A DNA stretch of 47,782 bases from Verrucomicrobiia bacterium (GTDB lineage Bacteria > Verrucomicrobiota > Verrucomicrobiia > Opitutales > Opitutaceae), in NCBI GenBank assembly GCA_011525695.1, contig WYBX01000076.1:1-47782 (forward strand), in the 5' to 3' direction. A program made the translations under genes and the position numbers. The notes under the pieces are model-generated. The model had not been told where the DNA came from. It worked only from the letters and a program-made list of their open reading frames with translations, and did not search any database. This document shows, piece by piece, positions 23,167-31,900 of this stretch (its first letter is position 1; every line of letters begins with the position of its first letter).

Positions 23167-23383
23167 TGCCCGGGGCGCCCGTTCCTGAGCGGACGGGCGA
23201 CTGGGCGGCACGCCTGAGGGGCCGGCGGCGCATCCGGACTTCGGCGTAGGATCGCGGCCGAAGGTCAGTATCCCCACCGGTCTCCTCAGCCGCTTGCCGG
23301 CCTGGATTCCCCCGGCGGTGACAACTCCGGCCCATCCGGGGCTGCGCCAGAGGAACATCCCGAATCGTCCTCAGGTATCCACA

Positions 23384-23453
23384 ATGGCAATTCACCTTAT
23401 TTTTTAATAAGGGGTAGAGTGTCCCCTTACTGTAAGGAAAAGCAGGTGCTTTT
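23384..23453 (-). repeat. Diverged ~70-bp inverted repeat, left copy
   Basis: This copy and 23728-23797 are inverted relatives. Both end in AAAAGCA(GG/CC)TGCTTTT, itself nearly palindromic, and both carry ATGGCAAT at the other end with exactly 46 bases between; about half of the 46 match with no gaps. Inside this copy lie a hairpin AAGGGG/CCCCTT and a 13-bp palindrome CCTTACTGTAAGG. It looks like a dispersed genomic repeat or one end of a decayed element. Confidence 0.6.
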
Positions 23454-23727
23454 CGCGGAGGCCGTTGGGTCACGTAATCACGCTGAAGTCAGGCGAGTTC
23501 AACCAACGGTGAGGTGTCGGCAGGCGCATTCGGCAGCGACTACCCAGATCCTCAGGTCGCTTTGTCACGAGTTCCGTTAACTGCATCGGCCCGCGGCGTC
23601 CGATCGGTCCGGTGAGGTTCGCCGGGCGCATCGTCATCGAATTACATCCGCGCGCGAGAACGCCCCCGCACGTTGGTCATCGTCATCCGGAAGTCGCGGG
23701 TGCGCACGTACCCCAGGGGCGTCCCGG

Positions 23728-23797
23728 AAAAGCACCTGCTTTTCTTTCCGTTATGGACAGTTTACACCTCAGCGAAAGAAATATGGCCGATTGCCAT
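23728..23797 (+). repeat. Diverged ~70-bp inverted repeat, right copy
   Basis: Inverted relative of 23384-23453. It holds AAAAGCACCTGCTTTT at 23728-23743, and ATTGCCAT at 23790-23797, the reverse complement of ATGGCAAT. The two copies enclose about 274 bases with no clear gene. Confidence 0.6.
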
Positions 23798-23942
23798 TCA
23801 GGATGACCCGGATGGCCCGGGGGAATCCTCGGGCTGCATCCCCACTGCGCTGAAGTCGTCACGCCGTGGACAATTCAGGTTCGGGCCGACCGCTCAACCC
23901 GGTACCTTGACCCTTCACCCATCCTCTGTTTAACTTCTGTGT

Positions 23943-24209
23943 ATGCCTTTCAAGACCATCAGCGTCGATCTCGATGCCTATCGCGCCCTGAAGTCTGCCC
24001 GACAGGATCCGCGCGAATCCTTTTCGGCCGTAATCAAGCGGACGGTTGATGCGCAGCCTGCCCGGAGTTTTTCCCAACTGCTGAATCAGCTGGACGAGTT
24101 TGCCGGCAAAGGGGTCTTTACCACCGCAGAACGCGCCGAGATGCGCCGTCGGCAGCGGCAGCCGTTGCGTTCGAGAGCCCGCGTTACACGCCCGAATCAT
24201 GCTTCTTGA
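23943..24209 (+). CDS. VapB-like antitoxin
   Basis: An 88-residue protein. The N-terminus KTISVDLDAYRALKSARQDPRESFSAVIKRTV matches the short antitoxins ('K-T-I-S-L-D-x-E-A-Y-x-x-L-K...E-S-F-S-x-V-I') that partner VapC toxins; the first strand would bind DNA as a ribbon-helix-helix or similar dimer. The C-terminal half (LLNQLDEFAGKGVFTTAERAEMRRRQRQ) is the probable toxin-neutralising part and is basic at the end. It overlaps the PIN-domain toxin gene by 11 bases, the usual layout. An operon-autoregulatory role is assumed from the family. Confidence 0.8.
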   Translation: MPFKTISVDLDAYRALKSARQDPRESFSAVIKRTVDAQPARSFSQLLNQLDEFAGKGVFTTAERAEMRRRQRQPLRSRARVTRPNHAS

Positions 24210-24588
24210 TTCCAGTTACCTCATCGATCTCGAGGAGGAACTGGCGGAGCGAAAATTCGGTCCGGCCATTGCGTTTGCCAACGCCCACCGCCGATCGGCC
24301 CCGCGCATCAGCGTCGTCACGGTCGCCGAGCTGGCCGCGGGTTCGCCGGATGAGACTGCGACGCGGCGTTTCCTCGCCCGCTATCGCGTCATTACCTTGA
24401 AGCCGCAGATTGCCTACCTCGCCGGTCGTCTTGAGCGGGCATTATCGGCGCACGGCCAGCGGCTGGGCGAAAACGACAATTGGATCGCGGCGACGGCGCT
24501 CTATTACGGAGAGCCCCTTGTGACCAACGACCACGATTTTGCGCGGGCCGTTCGCGCGGGGTTACCACTGAAGCTGCTGCGTTATTAA
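24199..24588 (+). CDS. VapC-like PIN-domain toxin ribonuclease
   Basis: A 129-residue PIN-domain protein. The acidic active-site residues are in place: D4 (MLLDSSYLID), E44 (VVTVAELAAG), D93 (GENDNWIAATAL) and D111/D113 (LVTNDHDF). Known family role: Mg2+-dependent RNase, often cutting tRNA or rRNA, held off by the co-encoded antitoxin. The start at 24199 lies within the end of the antitoxin gene. The module is intact and probably active. Confidence 0.9.
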   Translation: MLLDSSYLIDLEEELAERKFGPAIAFANAHRRSAPRISVVTVAELAAGSPDETATRRFLARYRVITLKPQIAYLAGRLERALSAHGQRLGENDNWIAATALYYGEPLVTNDHDFARAVRAGLPLKLLRY

Positions 24589-24828
24589 TCACCTTATGGG
24601 AGGGTGCGGTGGTGCCACTGAGCGACTGCGGAAGGCGTCCGCCACAAAGCCGGCCCCGATTCCACGCCACCGTTCAAGTCGACGTCCTTCCGATGCAGGA
24701 TCCGGCCGCGTCAGCGTGGATGGTCGGGAAGATTGGGATTCGGCGTGCGCGTTCGGGCTCACATGGGACGACTGCGAGGAACTGCGCCGCAGGCTGAGTT
24801 TCGCTCATTCCCGAGAGGGATGTTTGAC

Positions 24829-25158
24829 ATGCACGACAATCGCACGACACTTGCCGGCATGAAAACCAGATGGCTCGCCTCCCGTGAATTTTCTGCCCAT
24901 CCGGGTCGCGCACTGGCTGCGGTGGGCCGCGCCGGGCGGGTCCTGGTCACCGCCAACGGCAAGCCGAAGGCGATCATGATTCCAACCTCGGAAGAGACGT
25001 TCACCCGCGATTTGGAGATGCTCGACCGCGTGGCGCTGGCCCAGGCAGTCGAGGCGATTCGGACTGAATCCGTCATGAACGGCACGGACAACCTCACGAT
25101 GGAGGAAGTCGACACCGAGGTTGCGGCCGTGCGCACTGCCCGGCGCCGCCGCAAGTGA
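24829..25158 (+). CDS. Phd/YefM-like antitoxin
   Basis: A protein of about 109 residues. The conserved segment MKTRWLASREFSAHPGRALA...GRVLVTANGKPKAIMIP is the N-terminal fold of Phd/YefM-type antitoxins: 'S.e.r.n.g..l..v...g.v.vt..gkP.avli'. The C-terminal helices (ALAQAVEAIRTESVMNGTDN, MEEVDTEVAAVRTARRRRK) would contact the toxin. The start is set at 24829, 9 bases after a GAGAGGG; 24820 and 24859 are alternatives, the latter beginning directly at the domain. Its stop overlaps the GTG of the next PIN-domain gene by 3-4 bases. The 240 bases before it, after VapC, show nothing definite. Confidence 0.82.
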   Translation: MHDNRTTLAGMKTRWLASREFSAHPGRALAAVGRAGRVLVTANGKPKAIMIPTSEETFTRDLEMLDRVALAQAVEAIRTESVMNGTDNLTMEEVDTEVAAVRTARRRRK

Positions 25159-25586
25159 AACAGTGGGTGATCGACACCAATGTCGTCGTGTCCGGGTTGC
25201 TCAACCCGCACGGCCCATCTGCCCGCGTGCTGAACGGGGTCCTCGATGGCCGGGTGAAGCTCGTTTATGATGCCCGGATTCTGGCCGAATACCGGGACGT
25301 GCTGCACCGGCCGCGCCTGAAGCTGAAACCGGAGAGAATCAGCGCATTTCTGGCCGGCCTGCGGGGCCAGCAGTTGGTGACATCCAGCCCGCATGTCGTC
25401 GCCGGTCCTGACGCTGACGACATCGTTTTTGTCGAGGTGGCACTTGCCACAACCGATCGAACCATAGTGACAGGAAATCTCGCGGACTACCCGCCGGAAA
25501 TCCTGCACGGAGCGCGTGTGCTCACACCCGCTCAGGCTGCCGCGGAGCTGGCGCAGGACATCGCGCCTCCAACTTCGAAGTCTTGA
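25155..25586 (+). CDS. PIN-domain toxin (COG1569-like)
   Basis: A 143-residue PIN-domain protein of the 'putative toxin-antitoxin system toxin component, PIN family' type. Motifs: WVIDTNVVVSGLL (D7), YDARILAEYRDVLHRPRL (E45), GPDADDIVFVEVAL (D86, D88/D89) and IVTGNLADYPP. It uses a GTG start inside the antitoxin stop, so the pair is translationally coupled. Known family role: RNase; target unknown. It is the second PIN-type module within 1.7 kb, but a different subfamily from the VapC at 24199. Confidence 0.9.
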   Translation: MKQWVIDTNVVVSGLLNPHGPSARVLNGVLDGRVKLVYDARILAEYRDVLHRPRLKLKPERISAFLAGLRGQQLVTSSPHVVAGPDADDIVFVEVALATTDRTIVTGNLADYPPEILHGARVLTPAQAAAELAQDIAPPTSKS

Positions 25587-25987
25587 ACGGGCTACGGCCT
25601 GGCATTGGCTGCTTCGAGTGATCTCTGCCACCACTCATTGATCCCTTGAGCCGGATGTGCTGCCGCCCGACTACCTTTTCAGTCTTCGAAAGCGGCCTTC
25701 CGACGAGCGGCAGCCCTGCAAAAGCCGAAGGCGTGAAGATCCGCTGCCGGAAGGACGGTGACAGGTCGCCAAGAAAGCGCCTGCAACTGGACAATATCTG
25801 CGCCGGTATTGGCGTTGATCCAGTGAGGGCGTCTGCGCTGTATACACGATGTCCGACGACGTTGCGGGATGTGCGCGACGCTTCGGCCCGAGACTACACC
25901 GTCCGATGAGCACTCAACCGCATTGTAAACTCCGGGCCGGATCGAGGTTCAACCCCCGGGGCGGCGGGGCGATGGTCCATTTCTCCG
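25587..25987. other. 401-base intergenic stretch before the giant secreted proteins
   Basis: There is no gene I can support here. Short frames on both strands lack domain features. I see no strong promoter, terminator or repeat. The first giant gene begins at 25988. Confidence 0.5.
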
Positions 25988-28900
25988 ATGAAGTGCTTAA
26001 CACTTGGCTGCCTGGCCAGCCTGTTGGTGGTGCTGGCGCCGACAATATCCGCTCAGGTCTATTCGGTCAGCACGCTGGCCGGAGCAGCGGGATCGCTCGG
26101 CTACATTGATGCGCAGGGTGCAGATGCCCGCTTCAACCAGCCGGTCGCAGTCGCGGTGGATGGCGCGGGGAACGTCCTGGTCGTTGCGGCCAACAATGCC
26201 GCGCTCCGGAAGATCACGCCGTCCGGCGTGGTTTCCACGGTGGCCGCGCTGCCGGCGGGCGGAGCGGGTGTGGTGCTGGATGGCGCGGGCAACGCGTACG
26301 TGACGGATTCCTCCAGTCATGTGATTCGCCGCGTGGCGCCCGATGGCAGTGTGTCGCTCTTCGCCGGCCAACCAGGGACGCGGGGCAACGCCAACGGCTC
26401 CGGTGAGGACGCGCGGTTCAACGAGCCGCGCGGCATCGCCATCGATGGCGGGGGCAATCTTTTCGTGTCGGACACGGGGAACCACACCATCCGCAGGGTC
26501 ACCTCCGCGGGAGTGGTGACCACCCTCGCGGGCCTGGCGGGGATTGGAGGCAACGTGGACGGCCCGGGTCCGCTCGCCCGGTTCAATACGCCGCTCGGCC
26601 TTGCCGTCGATTCCTCCGGCTGCGTTTATGTCGCCGACAGCGGGAATCGCACGGTGCGCAAGATCACCGCGACCGGCGAGGTTTCCACGCTGGCGGGCTC
26701 GCCTTCCAGCTATAATTACAACGACGGGGTGGGATCCGCGGCCGGATTCTCCGCGCTGAAAGGGCTGGCGGTCGACGCCACGGGTGCGCTGCTTGCCACC
26801 GACGCGGGCACTCGCACGATTCGCAAGATTACGTCGGCCGGCGTGGTATCGACGATCGCAGGACTGGCGTCCACCAGTGGCAGCTCGGACGGCGTTGGCA
26901 GTGCCGCCCGTTTCCAAGCCCCCCAGGGCATTGCGGTCGATGCGAGCGGAAATTTCTACATCGCGGATTCAGGCAGTCACACCATGCGCAAGGGCACGTT
27001 CATTCCGCTGCCCGTGACGATCGAGCAACCGGCGGATGTCACGGTCGCCGCCGGCGCGGATGCGGTCTTCTCCGTGGTGGCCGCGGGTCCCGGTCCACTC
27101 ACCCATGCCTGGCAGCGGCAGGCGCAGGGCGCGGTTGGCTTCGCGACGCTGGGGAACGACAGCGGCTACGCGGGCGTGTCGAGCCCCACGCTCACGGTGC
27201 AGGCCGTGTCCGAAGCGATGGAGGGGGATCAATTCCGCTGCCTGATCAGCGGCGACGGTGGAACCGTGACTTCGGCGACGGCACGCCTTACGGTCACCGC
27301 GGCGCCGGTGATCACGAGCGCGAACACGGCGACATATTACGTGGGGCAACCGGGCAGCTTCAGGTTTTCGGCCACTGGTCTGCCAGCGCCGGCCTTCTCG
27401 GTCAGCGCCGGGGTGCTGCCCGCGTGGGCGACCCTGGACGCGACCACCGGAGTACTCTCCGGCACGCCGCCGAACACAACCGGGTCGCCGCGAACGGTCA
27501 CGGTCGCAGCCACCAACGCATCGGGCACGACGACCCAGTCGTTCACGATCACGGTGCAGGCGGCACCGGTGGCGCCCGCGATTCCCCCGCCGGCGGCGGT
27601 GGGCCGGGTTGTGGCCAGCGGCCAATCGCTGACGCTCAGCATTTCTGCCTCGGGCACCGGGCCGTTGAGTTACCAATGGAAGCGGAACGGGCTGGCGCTT
27701 CCGGGAGCGACGGCGACTAATTATACGATCCCCAGCGCGTCGGCGCGCGATGGCGGGTACTATCAGGTGGTCGCGACCGGACCCGGAGGGACGACCTCGA
27801 GTGCGCCGATCTTTGTCCTGGTTTCCTACCCTTCGGTGGAGGTGGTGGCGTGGGGCAGCGATTTGGCGGTGCCAACCGGCCTGGGTGCGGTCGTGGCGAT
27901 TGCGTCAGGTGCCGGGCATAACCTGGCGCTGAAGTCCGACGGGACGGTCATTGGCTGGGGCACCAATGTCGAGGGCCAGGCCGCGCCTCCGGCCGGATTG
28001 AGCAATGTCGTTGCCGTGGCTGCGGGGGCGGACCACAGCCTGGCGTTGAAAGCCGATGGAACGGTACGGGCGTGGGGCTACAACGGGTCCGGCCAGGCGG
28101 ATGTTCCGGCTGGGCTCGCGGGCGTGGTCGCGATTGCCGCGGGGCAGTTTCACAGCCTCGCACTCAAACAGGATGGCACGGTCGTGGCCTGGGGATCGAA
28201 CAGCTGGGGCCAGTGTACGGTGCCCGCTGGGCTCTCCGATGTGGTGGCGATTGCGGCCGGGTACCGTCATTCGCTGGCGTTGAAGGCGAACGGGAACGTC
28301 GTCAGTTGGGGTGACACGGGAGGTTATACAATCCCGGCGTCCGTGAGGGATGTGGTGGCGATCGCCGCCAGTTCCTCGGCGAGCATGGCGGCGAAAACGG
28401 ACGGTTCCGTCGTGGTCTGGGGCTCGAGCGGGTTTGGCCTGGGGAATGTGCCGGCGGGCTTGTCCGGGGTGACGAGCGTCGCACTGAGCTACTACCAGGC
28501 GATTGCGCTGAAAGCCGACGGCACCCTCGCGGTATGGGGCGATAATTACAACAGTCCCGTAGCGTTGCGGGACAATCTCCGGTCGGTGGTGGCGATTTCT
28601 GCGGGCGCCTCGCTGCGGCTGGCGCTGCGCAATGCCTCCAATGATCTTGCGCCCACGATTCCGACGCCGCCGGCGAGCGCCACGGTCAATCTCGGCCAGT
28701 CCGTGACCTTCAACGCCGCCGCCACCGCGGGAACGGCGGCAATCAATTACCAATGGATGAAGGACAGTGTGGCGATCTCGGGGGCCACGAAGGCAAGCTA
28801 CACCGTCAGCGGAGTCACGGCGGCCAGCGCCGGCAGCTATTACGTCGTGGCGTCGAATTCGCTCGGGTCGGTCACCAGCGGCATCGCAACCCTGACCGTG

Positions 28901-31900
28901 AATGCGACACCAGTCGTGAGTGCGACGACGGGCGGCCGCTATCCGTTGGCGATCGGCCAGGACCTCACGCTTGCCCTCGCGTCCACGATCAGCCCCTCGG
29001 CAACCGTGCAATGGCGGCGCAACCGGGTGCCGATTCCGGGCGCCACGGGTCGTTCTTATACGATCAGCAACGCGACCCTGGGTCATGCCGGCTATTACCA
29101 GGCCGTCTATGATGATGGCAGTGGAGCCGTGTTCAGCGCGGCCATCTTCGTGCCGGTGGTGCCGGCGGTGACCCAGGTTTTTGCCTGGGGATACTCCTCA
29201 AACGAGACGGCGGTTCCTGTCGGAATGGAACGCGTCATTGCGGTGGCTGCCCGCGGATCCGCCAACCTCGCGCTCAAAGCCGATGGCACGGTCACGCGCT
29301 GGGGTGGCTACAGCAGCACGGTTCCCGCGGACCTGGCGAACGTCGTCGCAGTCGCGACCGGTGCGTCGCATTTTCTGGCACTCCGCGCCGACGGCACGGT
29401 GATCGCGTGGCCACTGGGCAGTTCCGATCCGGCGGCCTGGGTGCCCGAGGGATTGACGCAGGTGGTCGCCGTGTCCGCCGGCAGTGGTCACAGCCTTGCC
29501 CTCAAGGGTGACGGAACCGTCGTCGCCTGGGGGACGGCGACCTATGGCGCGACCGCAGTGCCAGCAGGACTCTCCGACGTGATTGCCATCGCGGCGGGGG
29601 ACGGCTTCAGCCTGGTGCTCCGCTCAGATGGTTCGGTCGTGGGGTGGGGAAACAACTATCAGGGGCAGGCCAGCGTGCCGCTGGATCTCGCGGAGGTGGT
29701 CGGGATTGCGGCAAGTTCCTGGGTGAGCCTCGCGCTGAAGCGTGACGGCACCGTGGCCGCATGGGGCAGCAGCGACTACGGGCTTTCGGTCGTGCCGCCT
29801 GGTCTCTCGGACGTGGTGGCCATCTCCGCCGGCACCGGGCACTCGGTGGCAGTCAAGGCCGACGGCACCATTACGGGGTGGGGGTACAGCTACTATGGGC
29901 AAACCATTCCCCCGCCTGGTTTGAACGGCGTCTTCGCTGCTGCGGCCGGGAATAACCATTCCGTCGTTGTTCGCGATGCGACCGACGATGGGTCACCCGC
30001 CATCATGACCCAACCCCAGGGCGCGACGGCCTGGCTGGGCCAGAATGTCGTGCTGCGCGTCGCGGCCGATGCCGGAACAGCACCGATGACCTACCAATGG
30101 CGGAAAGCCGGAGTGTCGATTCCCGGGGCCACGAGCACAAATTTCCGGATACCGGTCATGAGTCCGGCTCAGGCGGGTACCTATGATGTCGTCGTTTCGA
30201 ATTATCTCGGCAGCGCCGTCAGCTCACCTGCGATCTTGACGGTCAATCCGGTCGCGGCTGTCACCACCTCACCCACGGGCCGATATGGGCTGGCGGTTGG
30301 TCAATCGCTCACCTTGAACGGCGCCACGGCGTTGCCGGGGACGGTTGCGTATCAATGGCGCCGGAACGGCCAGCCGATTCCCGGCGCCACGTCGGCGAGC
30401 CATGTCATCTCCAATGCGACCTGGGCGAGTGGCGGGACCTACCAGCTGGTTGCGACCAATGCCATTGGCTCGGCGGCGAGTGCGCCGATCTATCTGGCAG
30501 TACCCGTGGGGGCCCAGGTTCGGGCCTGGGGCGACAATAGCCGGGGCCAGACCTCGGTTCCCGCAGCGGTGATGGAGCCGATCGCGATCGCGGCGGGTCA
30601 ATACCACAATCTGGTGCTGGAGAGCGATGGCACCGTGGTTGCCTGGGGCTCGAATACCGCCGGTCAATGCAATGTTCCCCCCGGGCTGGCCGATGTTGCC
30701 GCCGTCGCGGCGGGCAATAATTTCAGCCTGGCGTTGCTCGACAATGGCACGGTCGTCACGTGGGGCGCAATCAACTACACTCCATCGGCGTTGACCCGCG
30801 CGATCGCCGTGGCCGCCAGCCCTTTCAGCAGCAGCGCCCTGGCGCTCAAGGCGGACGGCACGGTGATCGAATGGGATGCCAGCTCGGTGCGGGTGGATAC
30901 AGCAATCGGCGGGGGCGAGGTCGTCGCCATCGCGATGGGCGGCAACCACCGCGTGGCGCTGATGGCCGATGGAGCGGTCGTCCAGTGGGGCAGCGGCTCC
31001 AGTTTCAACCCGGCGGTCGTCATACCCGCGGGTGCGAACCCGGTGGTGGCGATCGCCAGCGGCAACGAACACGTGCTGGCGCTGAAGTCGGATGGGACGG
31101 TGGCGGCGTGGGATTACTCCAATCCTCCCGGTGGCATCATGGTGCCGACCGGACTGGGCGGCGTGAGGGCGATTGCGGGCGGATCCGGGGTCAGCTTCGC
31201 GGTGAAGTCGAATGGCTCCGTCGTGACGTGGGGCCAGTACACTTCGTCACTGGCATTGGGCGCCGGCGGGCTCGCGCCAGCGTATGCGATCAGTGCGGGC
31301 AGCAGCCATGCCCTGGCACTGCGGGATGCTTCCGGTGACACCGCTCCAGCGATAACGACGCAGCCACTCGCGCAGGCGGTGACCATGGGCCAGAGCATCA
31401 CCTTGTCGGTGACTGCCACCGGCATCCCTCCGCCCACCTACCAATGGTATCGCAACGGCATCGTCATCTCCGGCGCCACGGCGGAGTCGTACACCTTCAC
31501 GCCCTACAGCACTTCGGATCAGGCTGCGTACAGCGTCACGGTCAGCAACGCCCTGGGCAGCATAACCTCGGATGTGATCCTGGTGACAGTGAACCCCGAT
31601 GCGAGCGTCCGCGGCTTGCTCGCTGGCGTGGCACGGGCCGAAATGGATTCGGAGCTGGTGGGCACCTTCACGATCGAGGGCACAGCCAGCAAGCAGGTCC
31701 TGGTGCGCGCCGTCGGACCGGCTTTGACGCTTTTTGGCATGGGCGGCGTGCTGGCGGATCCGCGGATTAGCGTCACGACCGCGGGAGGCGTGGTCGTTGC
31801 AGCCAACGACGACTGGGGCTTGGCCGCGAACGCGTCGCAGATCGCAACGGTCTCGGCTCAGGTGGGAGCCCATGCCTTGCCGGCGGGTGGGAAGGACGCC

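Larger units (their letters stand above)
23167..23942. other. 776-base non-coding stretch with repeats
   Basis: This lies between the HTH gene and the first toxin-antitoxin pair and contains the two inverted repeat copies. Small frames over both copies read KAPAFPYSKG on the minus strand and KAPAFLSVMDSL on the plus strand, reflecting the shared DNA, not a convincing gene. No transposase remnant is visible. Confidence 0.5.

Noticed and set aside
25646..25909. 87-codon plus-strand frame in the gap before the first giant gene
   Set aside because: No recognisable domain, composition like random GC-rich translation, no ribosome site.
27905..29086. 393-codon minus-strand open frame inside the first giant gene
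   Set aside because: Antisense of RCC1 repeats; product is Arg/Gly/His-rich and mirrors the repeat period.
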